Assembly (NCBI GenBank): GCA_903944165.1
Contig: CAJAQT010000225.1
Location: 1-46,539, forward strand
Length of the DNA: 46,539 nucleotides
Source: an uncultured Methylococcaceae bacterium
GTDB taxonomy: Bacteria > Pseudomonadota > Gammaproteobacteria > Methylococcales > Methylomonadaceae
Direction of reading: 5' to 3'
Positions 27,325-36,990 of this stretch are shown here, piece by piece. The position numbers were made by a program, and so were the translations under genes. Under the pieces are notes generated by a model, which was given only the letters and a program-made list of their open reading frames with translations, was not told the DNA's origin and searched no databases. The number at the start of each line of letters is the position of its first letter. Position 1 is the first letter of the stretch.

Positions 27325-28635
27325 TTAAAGCGTCTGCACAGCATCGCAGTAAGCGCGTAAGGTAGCATCAATTTGTTGCAAGCTATGTTCACAAGAAATA
27401 AAAAACCGTAAGCGCGCACTTTTTTCGGCAACGGCAGGGTACAAAATAGGCTGAACATTAATACCTTTAGCAAACAAGGCTTGAGATAAGCGTGCGGCAC
27501 CGATTGAGCTGCCAGAAATCGCGGCAATAATCGCAATACCTTGGCTTAAGCCAGTATCGATACCAAGCGCGTGTGCTTGGCTTAAGAAATAGGCGGAACG
27601 TGCTTGTAAAGCATGTACTCGTTCAGGTTCTTGCTGTAATAGTGTTAATGCGGCAAGGGCGGGCGCCGCAACTTGTGCGGGCATGCCAACGCTGTATAAA
27701 AAACCAGGAGCTAAACATTTTAAATGTTCAATCAGTGCTGATTCACCAGCAATAAAGCCACCACAGCCTGCCAATGATTTACTTAAGGTGCCCATCCAAA
27801 TATCAACCGCAGAACCGTCAATATGAAAATGTTCACGAATACCTAAGCCGGTGTCCCCCATAACGCCAAAAGAATGTGCTTCATCTACCATTAAAAAAGC
27901 ACGATGCTGTTGTTTAACGCGAATAAATTCAGGTAAATTGGGGTAATCACCATCCATGCTGTAAAGCCCTTCAATGATGATGAGTACGCGTTGATAATGG
28001 CAGCGTTGCTCAGTTAATAAGGTCTCTAAGGCAGCAAAATCATTATGAGGAAACGCTAAGCGTTTTGCGCCAGACAGTTGCGCACCAATTAAGCTGCTGT
28101 TATGAATAAATTCATCATGCAAAATTAAATCCTGGGGACCAAACAGATAGCCAATGGTGGTTACATTCGTGGCATGACCGCTAACCATAACCACGGCATC
28201 ATCAACGCCGTATAGTTCAGCAATAGCGGTTTCTAATTGTCGGTGCAACGGACGTTCGCCCGACACTAAGCGGCTGGCTGACACCGATGTGCCATACTGA
28301 TCTATCGCTTGTTTTGCCGCCAAGCTTACTCGCTCATCACCTGATAAGGCTAAGTAATTATAACTAGCATAGTTAATATATTCACGACCAGCAATCTGTG
28401 TGGTGGCACCTGCAATACCTTCATGGACGCGAAAGAATGGACTGCTAATACCAAATTGTTCGCCCCCTTTGGAGATAATTTGCAGCTGTTGGTAGCCGGC
28501 AAATTGATCAAAGCGACACGCCTTATCGAAGTCGTCTTGGTGTGCCTGTGTTAACGGATTAATGCTTGTTATCGAGGTGGGTTGGTTTTTTTGACGTGCC
28601 AAGATAGTTTGGATATACGTCTCTGACTGATTCAT
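27325..28635 (-). CDS. PLP-dependent alpha-oxoamine synthase (RkpG/WcbT-like, AONS/serine palmitoyltransferase family)
   Basis: 436 residues from the ATG at 28633-28635; a longer frame to 28692 overlaps the PKS end and has no homologous residues. The fold-type I features are clear: NYLALSGD, GTSVSASRLVSGERPLHRQL, VSGHATNVTTIGYL, the PLP-ring aspartate and histidine in DEAHSFGVMG (251, 254), and the Schiff-base lysine 286 in WMGTLSKSLAG. Relatives condense an amino acid with an acyl thioester with loss of CO2, giving an alpha-aminoketone (8-amino-7-oxononanoate, 3-ketosphinganine, aminoketone signals). An N-terminal extension of about 45 residues separates it from BioF. Lying 22 bases after a PKS without a thioesterase, it probably releases the ACP-bound chain onto an amino acid. 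Confidence 0.9.
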   Translation of the reverse strand: MNQSETYIQTILARQKNQPTSITSINPLTQAHQDDFDKACRFDQFAGYQQLQIISKGGEQFGISSPFFRVHEGIAGATTQIAGREYINYASYNYLALSGDERVSLAAKQAIDQYGTSVSASRLVSGERPLHRQLETAIAELYGVDDAVVMVSGHATNVTTIGYLFGPQDLILHDEFIHNSSLIGAQLSGAKRLAFPHNDFAALETLLTEQRCHYQRVLIIIEGLYSMDGDYPNLPEFIRVKQQHRAFLMVDEAHSFGVMGDTGLGIREHFHIDGSAVDIWMGTLSKSLAGCGGFIAGESALIEHLKCLAPGFLYSVGMPAQVAAPALAALTLLQQEPERVHALQARSAYFLSQAHALGIDTGLSQGIAIIAAISGSSIGAARLSQALFAKGINVQPILYPAVAEKSARLRFFISCEHSLQQIDATLRAYCDAVQTL

Positions 28636-28657
28636 GATGATTAACTTTATCTGATAG

Positions 28658-31600
28658 CTAGTGAATAATCCTACGATTACTTTCTGTCTCAACAGATTTT
28701 ACCAAGGCTTGTAATTCTTCTTTTGTGACGGCTGTGCCATGTTGCTTTGATAAATGCGTGATGTTTTTTGAAAGCGTTGAGGTGTCAGGTTCATTGTCCT
28801 GTTGACCCTGCAATTTTGTCAGCAAATATTCGGCAAGTTTGTTTAAGGTGGACAGTTCACTTAATGACATGACGGGAATATGCACGGCAAATCTAGCATC
28901 AATGGCCATCAATAATTCAGAGGCCATGAGTGAATCTAAGCCGATAGCGTACATGGAAAGGTTCTCATCAATTTTATCTTTATTAATAAGTAACACGCGA
29001 CTGAGCTCTTCTTTTAACATATCAATGAACGCGTTATGTAAGGCTTCGCCCGATAACTCTTTTAACAGTCGCTGAACATCTTCACGTTGTTCTTCGGTAT
29101 CTTCGGTATACGGAGACTGCAATGCCAATTCTCTAAATTTGGGTGAGTCCGCTGCGGGTAAAAAAGCGGCTAAGGCGCGCCATTCAAATTCCATTACGCC
29201 TACTGAATAAGGCGCAGCTGGATCAGTTAACAGTTGCTCAACAATCGCTAATGCCGTGGCTGACGACAACGCGCGTCCACCTAATCTATTTTGCAAGGCT
29301 TCTTTTATTTTTTCATTGCGCGTTAAATAGCCCGCGTCATCTATTGCACCTAAGGCGATACAACTGGCGGCTAAGCCTTGTTGTTGACGATATGCAACTA
29401 ACGCATCCATCCATAAATTTGCGGCGACATAATGGGCTTGACCAGGATTACCAAATAAGGTGGTTACTGATGAATACACAACAAAATAATCTACATTGAG
29501 CGGTGCGGTTAAGTCATGTAAATGCTGCGCTCCATGTATTTTAGGCTCCATGACGCGTTGAATCTGTGCTTCTGTAAGATTCTGCGCCCAGCCATCTTCA
29601 ATGACTGCGGCGGCATGAAAAATACCTTTTAAGGGCGGTAGGTGTAGTGCACAGTCGCTTAGTAAGGCAGCCAAAGTAGATTTGTCGGTAATGTCACAGG
29701 CACGGGCGGTAACCTGCACGCCTTGCTTGGCAAAGCTTGCCAATGCGGTCAATGCTTCTTCGGTTTGTGCACCACGTCGACTTATTAAAATCAAGTGCTT
29801 AGCGCCTTTTTCTACTAACCAATATGCGGTGCGTAGACCAAAACCACCTAAGCCCCCGGTGACTAAATAACTTGCCTTAGGTGATAACACTAAGCTGGAT
29901 TTTTTAGTTACGGGAGATGGAGGGAGATAGATACCATTGTTGTAAGTAACGACAATTTTGCCAATTTGTTTTGCTTGTTGCATAAAACGAAAGGCATCAA
30001 CAATATGATTAGCATCGAAAATAGTATAAGGCAAAGGATGCAGTTTACCTTGATGAAATAAGTCCATTACGTCTGCAAAAATGCGCTGCGTTAATTCTGG
30101 GTGAGTGCGCATTAATTGATCTGCATCAATACCAAAGTAACTGATATTATTACGAAAAGGTCTTAATCCTAATGTGGTGTTTTCATAAAAATCACGTTTA
30201 CCTAATTCTAAAAAGCGTCCAAAAGGTTTTAATACACGAAAATTACGATTAATGGCTTCGCCAGATAAAGAATTTAAAATGACATCGACACCTTGTTGCT
30301 GGGTATCAGCCAAAATAGCCTCAGCAAAGCTTAATGAACGTGAATCATAAATATGCTTAACGCCCATGAGTGTTAAAAAATCACGTTTTTCCTCAGAGCC
30401 AACCGTGGCATACACTTCTGCGCCAAAGTAGTGAGCCAGTTGAATCGCGGCAATGCCAACGCCGCCAGCGGCACCATGAATTAACACTTTTTCGCCAGCA
30501 GTTAAATGTGCCAGCTGTTTGAAGGCATACATAACGGTGAAAAAGGCACTTGGAATTGTGGCCGCGGCAGCGAAACTCATTGCGTTTGGCAGTAAGGCAA
30601 CGGCATTGACTTGCGTGACAACAACATTACTAAAACTGGCAGGTCCCAAGCCAACCACAGCATCACCAATGTTAAAATTACTTACTGCGGCGCCTTTACG
30701 AATAATAATGCCAGCAAACTCTAAGCCTAAACTTGCGCCAACGAAGCCATTTTCTACCGCTTCATCAGGTAATAATCCTAAGGTGTACATGACATCACGA
30801 AAATTTAACCCCGTTGCCTTAACGGCTACTTCGATTGCATTATCTGCAAATACAGAAGCGTTGACAGACGGACTCCAAAGTAAATTTTTAAGTTGTCCAG
30901 GCAGCGTAAAGCCTAATTGCACAGCGTGTTGTGCTAATAACGCAGTGGGTTGTGCAACAGTTACGCTGTCGCGTTGCCGTAAGCGTGGCACAAAGCGTTT
31001 GCCCGTGGCATCAAAGATGACTTCTTGTTCGGCATCTGTATTGATGAATTCATAAATAAGCTCATCAAGCAGTGCTGAGGTTACTGAGCTGGTGTGTTCT
31101 TCAGTAGCAAGATCAACTAAGCGCACCCGGTAGCTGGGCATGGTTTCATTTAATACACTGCGTGCAAATCCCCATAACGCCGCGTCATGGCTCATTTTGC
31201 CATTAAATAAAATTGTCTGAGATTGATCAGCAGTCCACATTGCGGCAACCTGATGCGTTAATAACCACAGGGTTGTTGTGCTGTTGCTAAGTGCTAAGGC
31301 ATTAAGGATATCAACGGTTAAGGTGCAGCGACTCACTTGGGAAGATAAGCTATTGCTTGCCCAGCCAGCAAGGTGAACAATATCTGTAAAAGCATGTCCG
31401 GTGTCGTGCGCATGAGTTATCTGCTGAGCTATTTGCTGCTTAGCTGAGATTGTGAACGCAAGTGTGATTACTTCATGTTGTTGTGCTTGTAACCGTTCAG
31501 TGAGCGATTGGGCAAGCTGGTGTTCTGGTGCGTCGTGTTCATCATAAATAATTAGCCATCGTGGTGACGATATTTCGGTACTGTTGAGTGCGTGCCGTGC

Positions 31601-34600
31601 GATTGGCGTTGTTGCCGTCATAACATAGCAGCCCGCGTCGGCACCAATATCCTTCGTGATAACCTGATTAAAGGCTAAGGCCTGTAATTTTTCCCCAACC
31701 ATGTCGGGCGTGAGTTGCATTGAGCCAAGGACGTGGTCGCCGTGCATAATCCAGGTGTCAGGTAAGCTTGCCTGCACGACACTTAACCAGGCACTAGGAT
31801 ACAGACCAATAAAGATGACTTGTGCATTGGGCAGCAGCCATGTTGATAGCTGTGTTAAGACAGTCTGTAACTCGGCAATATTTAGCATGGCTAAATGGAC
31901 AATGGCACAGCTTGCGGGCTGCTGCTTTAATAGGCTAAGGGCCGTTGCGTCGGTTAAATCAATGAGCGTCATTAACGGATAATGGTCGTGCAGTGACTGT
32001 GCGGCACTTAAGGCCTGTTCGTTAAGACTCGCAAAGCTATAATCGCCTAAATTAAAATCAAATTGTGGACAGAGTACACTGCCAAACTCAGGTTGATAGG
32101 CGGCAATTTCTAAAAGTTTAAAGCGTTCGCCAGGTAATAAATTTTGCACTATATGCTGATATTGGCTAAGCATCGCATCGGCGACACTTTTTTTCACCGT
32201 ATGAGCAAACACAAAATGACTTAAGTGCACGGGTAAGTTTGGGGTAATGCCTAGCGTGTCATTACTTAAGGGGTCATACCATAATTGTGGACAATGCAGA
32301 CCAATTCGACCCATCCAGTGAGTGAGCAAAAAGAACTCGGGGTCGTGGTGAATTAAATACAGCCAAATGGCGGTTAGCGCGTGTGGTGCTTGGCGTTTAT
32401 CGAGCGTTAATTGCCAGCCTGGCTCCTGCTGTAAAGCCGTTGCTGACACGGTAGACAGCAAGCCATAGTGTGTCGCGATATGTATCAAGCAGTGAAAAAT
32501 CTTACGATTTGACGGGGCGTGTGCAAAGCGTTGTGCAAGCACGCTTTCCGCCAAGAAACCGTGTTCATCAGCGACACGAGTAAGTGTGTTTAGCACCGGT
32601 ATGAGGCTCATTTCATCAAGTAATGGCTTAATAACCTGTTGATAGCGTTCAGTTTGTTGTTGTGCGTGTGTCAGTGCTGCGTGCACTATTGCGGTGGGCA
32701 ATAATTCAATTGCTGTGCTTAATTGGCGTAAGGGGCGTGCGGTAAGATGATAATCCAGATAGGTTAAGGATTGGCTGTGTGGACGATGTAATCTCACGGC
32801 GCGGAATCTTACTTCTTTTAATACGGCAAGCACTGCGCCTTGGGCATCATATAAAATAAATTCTGCATGAAGCGAGTGTGGCGCACGATTGCGTAAGCGT
32901 GCTTTGGCAAAAACGGGCGGTGTTGAGGTGGCGAAAAAATAAATAGCACCAACTCTGATTGGCACAAAAGCCAGCCCTTCATAGTGTTGTATTTGGTCTT
33001 TAAGCACCTGAAAGATAAGTTGAAAGGCGCAGTCTAATAAGGCAGGGTGTAAGCTAAACTCGGTTAAATTTGTCTGAATTTTTTCCGGGACGAATAGTCT
33101 TCCAACTGCCTCCTGTTCATCGCACCAGCCGTACTCAATAGCTTGAAACGCTTCGCCGTAGGCTAAGCCTACGTGCGTGGTCAGGTGTTGATGCGTGTCG
33201 CGAGTAAACTGAACGGCACGGGATGACGGTGTATATGACGCAATGTCTAAGGGTTCTTGTGCGTTGAGCGTGCGATTACTGGCATGCGTTAACAAACGCC
33301 CCACACAATGGACTAACCATTCAGAAGAGACTGCTAATTCACGGCTTTGCAGTGTAAAACGACCATCGTGTGCAGTCACGGTAAAACGGATGACTTTGCT
33401 GTGCTCATGGCTTAAAAGCAGGGGCGCGCGAATGTCTAAATCTTCTATTTCAACAAACATGCTAGGGTACATTTGCTGCGCTGCGGCTAAGGCAAGCTCG
33501 ACAAAACCAGCACCAGGAAAAACAACGGCGCCCCCGACATTATGGTCAGCTAAAAAAGGGGTGCGCTGAGTGTCAAGCTGATTTTCCCAAATATGCTGAT
33601 GCTGAGCTAAGGGATAGCCTAGCAAGGGATGACATAGTTTACGCGCCAATAAGCCGTGTGATTCAATCGTAATGGGATGCCAGACTGGCGTTTTTTGCCA
33701 GACATAATTAGGTAAGGGGATGAATTTTCCAGGCGTTGCAAACCATGCTTGATACGACGAGGACGCGCCAGATAATAATGTTAAGGCTATGGTGCGTTGC
33801 AGACTGGCTGTGCCACTGTGCTGTTTTGTTAAAGTAGGCAAAACTAAGCCTTGCACATTAGCGGCTTTAAAGCTGTCGTTAAGATAACGTTGTAAAACTG
33901 GGTGCGCACCGATTTCAATGGCAATATTAATGCCTGTTGCCAGCATGGTAGAGAGCGCGGCATTAAACTGAACGGGTTGGCGAATATTTTGCCACCAGTA
34001 ATGGGCATCGACAGCGTGTTTATCAAGCTGAGCACCTGTGACAGTAGAGAACATGGGTAGCGTTGGGCGCATTACGGTAAGGTCTTTTAAATCGCGACAA
34101 ATTCCGTATTGCAGCGCATCCATGGCAGGGCTATGAAAGGGATAATCTAACTCCAAACGTCTAAAACTAATATTACGTGCGGTTAAGGCCTGCTCCACGA
34201 GGCTAAGCTCGGCTTCGGCACCTGCCAGCGTTACGCCACGTGGACTGTTAATGCCAGCTAGATAAACCTGTGATAAGGCTAGCTCGGCGAGTAACAGGTG
34301 TAAGTCTTCTGCTGACATCGTCACAGCAGTCATGCCGCCCAGTCCTTGAGTGCTTGCTTGATGATAGCTACGATAAAAAATAACTTTCACCGCGTCGGCC
34401 AAGCTTAAGGCACCTGCTGCCCACGCGGCCGCTACCTCACCCACACTATGACCCAGTACCGCAACGGGGTGTATGCCGTGCGCATTAAGAACCTGAGTAA
34501 TACCTACTTGCAAGGCAAACAATGCTGGTTGTGCGTATTGAGTTAAGTGGTAACGATTGCCGTTTTCTCCTGTTAATTCTGCAACTAAAGAGAAGTCCGC

Positions 34601-36328
34601 ATAGTGACTAAAGAGCTGGTCTAGGTCTTTAAGTGTGCTACGGAAAAGTGCTGATTGGGCGAATAAGGCCTTGCCCATTTCGTGCCATTGACAACCATTG
34701 CCTGAATACACAAACACGGGGCCGTTTGCCTGTTCAATGCGGTGACCAAAATAACATTTTTCTGAGCTATTAGTGCTCAGCTGTGCAGCGGTTAGCGTCG
34801 CCATGTCTGTTAATTGCGAGCATGCATCAGACGCAGAAGCACTAAAAATTAAGGCATTATTGAGATGATGTTCGCGATGAAAAATAGAGCTGTACGCTAC
34901 ATCATAAAATTGCTCTTCAGGTAAGCTAGACAAAAACTCAGCCAGTACAGTGAGCGAAGCAGATACGTTTTCGCTATCTTTTATCGAGACGCGCAACGGA
35001 ACTGTTATGGTCGGTGAGGGCGCTAAGGCGGCTGGGGCAAGGGGCGGCTGCGGCGGCGGCGGGCTTTGCAAAATCACATGGGCATTAGCGCCACCAAAGC
35101 CAAAGGAATTAATGCCAATTGTTAATTCACCACTGGCTTTTAAGGGCTGATGTTCAGTGACCACGGCAAGATTCCATTCTTCACAATGAATCGCAGGATT
35201 AACATTATTTATCCCAATGGTGGCCGGCACGATGCGCTGTTGAATACAGTGCAAGGCCTTCGCTAAGCCAGCGACCCCCGAGGCCGATTCTAAGTGACCT
35301 AGGTTGCTTTTAATTGAGCCGATTAGTAGTGGCTGCTGTCTTTTTTTACCTAATGCCGCACCAATGGCTTGGGTTTCGATAGGATCACCTACGGCGGTAC
35401 CTGTGCCATGAGCTTCAAAATAATCGATAGCATCAGGATGAATGCCAGATTGTTGATAAACGCGCTCCATTAATGCCGCTTGCGCGTGATGATTGGGAAT
35501 GGTTAAGCCACTTTTATAGCCGTCCGTATTAATAGCACTGCCCGCCACCAACGCCAAAATTTGATCGCCATCGCGGCATGCTTGTTCATAATCTTTAAGA
35601 AAAAATAAGCCTCCGCCCTCAGAGCGTACATAACCATCACCACTTTCATCAAAGACATGGCAACGCCCAGTTTTTGAGAGCATGGTCGCTTTAGAAAAAG
35701 AAATAAAGCCATAAGGATGTAGATGAAGATTAATGCCTCCTGCCAGTGCTTGTGACACTTCACCCGAACGAATTGCCATGCAGGCTTGATGAAAGGCCAC
35801 CAGTGATGATGAGCAAGCGGTGTCCATGGAAATACTAGGGCCGTGTAAATCAAAGACGTACGAAATTCTATTGGCAGCAATGCTGGAAATAATTCCGGTG
35901 GCGGCTGCGGAATCAACGGCGGCAAGATCGTCTGCTAAGCGATACGCATAATCTACATTTGAAATGCCTATGTACACGCCGCAATCACTGCCCCGCAACG
36001 ACGAGGGCACGATGCCAGCGTTTTCAAAGGTTTCCCACGCTAATTCCAATAATATGCGCTGTTGAGGATCGATAAGTGCGGCTTCGCGGGGTGAAATACC
36101 AAAAAATGCCGCATCAAATCCAGATATATCGCCAAGACTACCCGCTGCAAAGGTATAACTTGTTCCAGGGTGGCGTTTGTCGGGATGTAAAAAAGTATCT
36201 TTTGACCAACGTGAAGAGTCGACTTCCGTCACTAAATCTTTTTTGGCTATGAGATCATTCCATAAGTTTTGCGTAGTCGTACCAGGAAAACGAAGTGAAT
36301 AAGCTATAAGAGCAACGCGTTTATGCAT
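28658..36328 (-). CDS. Highly reducing type I polyketide synthase, KS-AT-DH-(MT)-ER-KR-ACP (RkpA/WcbR-like)
   Basis: 2556 residues, one module. KS about 1-420: active cysteine 172 in DTACSSS, histidines 307 (HGTGT) and 345 (SNLGHLE). A Pro/Ala linker (422-440) precedes AT about 535-880: serine 628 in GHSVGE and the specificity segment YPFHS at 729, closer to malonyl than methylmalonyl types. DH about 895-1180: histidine 929 (LADHNVGGAVVFPGAG), aspartate 1099. A methyltransferase-like region about 1205-1560 has a ruined SAM motif (LLEIAAYQPEFGS). Structural KR about 1590-1790, ER about 1810-2130 (HGAAGGVGIA at 1951), KR about 2150-2390 (TGGLGGFG, tyrosine 2300), ACP about 2430-2505 with phosphopantetheine serine 2466 (GLDSLMA). 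No thioesterase. It should build a saturated alkyl chain iteratively. First gene of the operon, likely promoter at 36366. Confidence 0.93.
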   Translation of the reverse strand: MHKRVALIAYSLRFPGTTTQNLWNDLIAKKDLVTEVDSSRWSKDTFLHPDKRHPGTSYTFAAGSLGDISGFDAAFFGISPREAALIDPQQRILLELAWETFENAGIVPSSLRGSDCGVYIGISNVDYAYRLADDLAAVDSAAATGIISSIAANRISYVFDLHGPSISMDTACSSSLVAFHQACMAIRSGEVSQALAGGINLHLHPYGFISFSKATMLSKTGRCHVFDESGDGYVRSEGGGLFFLKDYEQACRDGDQILALVAGSAINTDGYKSGLTIPNHHAQAALMERVYQQSGIHPDAIDYFEAHGTGTAVGDPIETQAIGAALGKKRQQPLLIGSIKSNLGHLESASGVAGLAKALHCIQQRIVPATIGINNVNPAIHCEEWNLAVVTEHQPLKASGELTIGINSFGFGGANAHVILQSPPPPQPPLAPAALAPSPTITVPLRVSIKDSENVSASLTVLAEFLSSLPEEQFYDVAYSSIFHREHHLNNALIFSASASDACSQLTDMATLTAAQLSTNSSEKCYFGHRIEQANGPVFVYSGNGCQWHEMGKALFAQSALFRSTLKDLDQLFSHYADFSLVAELTGENGNRYHLTQYAQPALFALQVGITQVLNAHGIHPVAVLGHSVGEVAAAWAAGALSLADAVKVIFYRSYHQASTQGLGGMTAVTMSAEDLHLLLAELALSQVYLAGINSPRGVTLAGAEAELSLVEQALTARNISFRRLELDYPFHSPAMDALQYGICRDLKDLTVMRPTLPMFSTVTGAQLDKHAVDAHYWWQNIRQPVQFNAALSTMLATGINIAIEIGAHPVLQRYLNDSFKAANVQGLVLPTLTKQHSGTASLQRTIALTLLSGASSSYQAWFATPGKFIPLPNYVWQKTPVWHPITIESHGLLARKLCHPLLGYPLAQHQHIWENQLDTQRTPFLADHNVGGAVVFPGAGFVELALAAAQQMYPSMFVEIEDLDIRAPLLLSHEHSKVIRFTVTAHDGRFTLQSRELAVSSEWLVHCVGRLLTHASNRTLNAQEPLDIASYTPSSRAVQFTRDTHQHLTTHVGLAYGEAFQAIEYGWCDEQEAVGRLFVPEKIQTNLTEFSLHPALLDCAFQLIFQVLKDQIQHYEGLAFVPIRVGAIYFFATSTPPVFAKARLRNRAPHSLHAEFILYDAQGAVLAVLKEVRFRAVRLHRPHSQSLTYLDYHLTARPLRQLSTAIELLPTAIVHAALTHAQQQTERYQQVIKPLLDEMSLIPVLNTLTRVADEHGFLAESVLAQRFAHAPSNRKIFHCLIHIATHYGLLSTVSATALQQEPGWQLTLDKRQAPHALTAIWLYLIHHDPEFFLLTHWMGRIGLHCPQLWYDPLSNDTLGITPNLPVHLSHFVFAHTVKKSVADAMLSQYQHIVQNLLPGERFKLLEIAAYQPEFGSVLCPQFDFNLGDYSFASLNEQALSAAQSLHDHYPLMTLIDLTDATALSLLKQQPASCAIVHLAMLNIAELQTVLTQLSTWLLPNAQVIFIGLYPSAWLSVVQASLPDTWIMHGDHVLGSMQLTPDMVGEKLQALAFNQVITKDIGADAGCYVMTATTPIARHALNSTEISSPRWLIIYDEHDAPEHQLAQSLTERLQAQQHEVITLAFTISAKQQIAQQITHAHDTGHAFTDIVHLAGWASNSLSSQVSRCTLTVDILNALALSNSTTTLWLLTHQVAAMWTADQSQTILFNGKMSHDAALWGFARSVLNETMPSYRVRLVDLATEEHTSSVTSALLDELIYEFINTDAEQEVIFDATGKRFVPRLRQRDSVTVAQPTALLAQHAVQLGFTLPGQLKNLLWSPSVNASVFADNAIEVAVKATGLNFRDVMYTLGLLPDEAVENGFVGASLGLEFAGIIIRKGAAVSNFNIGDAVVGLGPASFSNVVVTQVNAVALLPNAMSFAAAATIPSAFFTVMYAFKQLAHLTAGEKVLIHGAAGGVGIAAIQLAHYFGAEVYATVGSEEKRDFLTLMGVKHIYDSRSLSFAEAILADTQQQGVDVILNSLSGEAINRNFRVLKPFGRFLELGKRDFYENTTLGLRPFRNNISYFGIDADQLMRTHPELTQRIFADVMDLFHQGKLHPLPYTIFDANHIVDAFRFMQQAKQIGKIVVTYNNGIYLPPSPVTKKSSLVLSPKASYLVTGGLGGFGLRTAYWLVEKGAKHLILISRRGAQTEEALTALASFAKQGVQVTARACDITDKSTLAALLSDCALHLPPLKGIFHAAAVIEDGWAQNLTEAQIQRVMEPKIHGAQHLHDLTAPLNVDYFVVYSSVTTLFGNPGQAHYVAANLWMDALVAYRQQQGLAASCIALGAIDDAGYLTRNEKIKEALQNRLGGRALSSATALAIVEQLLTDPAAPYSVGVMEFEWRALAAFLPAADSPKFRELALQSPYTEDTEEQREDVQRLLKELSGEALHNAFIDMLKEELSRVLLINKDKIDENLSMYAIGLDSLMASELLMAIDARFAVHIPVMSLSELSTLNKLAEYLLTKLQGQQDNEPDTSTLSKNITHLSKQHGTAVTKEELQALVKSVETESNRRIIH

Positions 36329-36365
36329 CCTTAGAAATGTGTCCTTTCACTGAAAATATTAATCG

Positions 36366-36371
36366 ATTATA
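36366..36371 (-). promoter_or_regulatory. Candidate -10 box of the polyketide/capsule-lipid operon
   Basis: On the minus strand a perfect TATAAT lies 38 bases before the PKS start, in the 149-base gap after the TlpA-like gene. The -35 region is T-rich and weak. A gaaagga ribosome site lies about 14 bases before the ATG. This supports separate transcription from the dsbD operon upstream. Confidence 0.4.
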
Positions 36372-36477
36372 ACCGATATAAACTTTAAAAAACTAATCCT
36401 ACAACAGCAACCAGCAATCCTGCTGCTCTGGTTATGGATAAAGCAATGCTCTAAACAAAGGTGCTTAGCCATTGCGT

Positions 36478-36990
36478 TTATTTTTCAAGCAACGGCTGAA
36501 GCACTGACAGTACGTCATTTTTTGTTAGCTCGCCTTGGTGCTGGTAAATGATATGCTCCTGTTTATCGACAATGACCGTAAAGGGAATGGCATCAATACG
36601 ATTGCCCAGTTGCCTTGCGAGTGTCAGACCGGCTTGTTCACCTAACAATAGAGGGTAGGTAATCGGTGTTGAGGCTAAAAAATTTGCCACGGCGGTAGGG
36701 TCATCCAGCGCTATGCCTACTACCACTAAGCCTTGGGCTGCATAAGTATTTTGCAGTTCTGTTAATAAAGGAAGCTCTTTTTTACAGGGAGGACACCATG
36801 TAGCCCAAAAATTAATCAGCCTTATCTTGCCCTGCCATTCTGCGCTAGCTCGAATGACTGAATTGGTATCAGGTAAGGAGAATGCAGGCAATATTATGTC
36901 CACGTGCTGCGGACGTATAAAAAGATAGCGCGTTAAGCCGCCTGCAGCTAAGGCAAGTAATGCAATCAATATTAAGCCAACATGTTTCAT
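36478..36990 (-). CDS. TlpA/ResA-like membrane-anchored thioredoxin
   Basis: 170 residues. An N-terminal uncleaved helix (residues 4-25) anchors it in the inner membrane with the thioredoxin domain in the periplasm. The active site is LINFWATWCPPCKKELPLL, cysteines 66 and 69, with the conserved IDAIPFTVIVDK cis-proline loop later. TlpA-type proteins reduce periplasmic disulfides, for cytochrome c maturation or copper-protein assembly. Its start overlaps the dsbD stop by four bases, so DsbD is the evident electron donor. Confidence 0.9.
   Translation of the reverse strand: MKHVGLILIALLALAAGGLTRYLFIRPQHVDIILPAFSLPDTNSVIRASAEWQGKIRLINFWATWCPPCKKELPLLTELQNTYAAQGLVVVGIALDDPTAVANFLASTPITYPLLLGEQAGLTLARQLGNRIDAIPFTVIVDKQEHIIYQHQGELTKNDVLSVLQPLLEK

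Noticed and set aside
27249-27536. 95-codon ORF across the oxoamine synthase end and the gap to the KpsS-like gene
   Set aside because: Overlaps the conserved C-terminus of the synthase in another frame and shows no recognisable protein.
30519-31055. 178-codon ORF on the plus strand opposite the PKS
   Set aside because: It is the antisense of a strongly conserved PKS region (the ER domain); its residue content is Ala/Thr/Pro-rich with no domain and no ribosome site.
34990-35070. GC-rich repeat-like stretch in the PKS gene, considered as a repeat or recombination site
   Set aside because: It encodes the Pro/Ala linker between the KS and AT domains; the bias follows from the amino acids.
35503-35925. 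140-codon minus-strand ORF in another frame of the PKS
   Set aside because: It lies wholly inside the KS domain in an alternate frame, with a composition typical of a shadow ORF.
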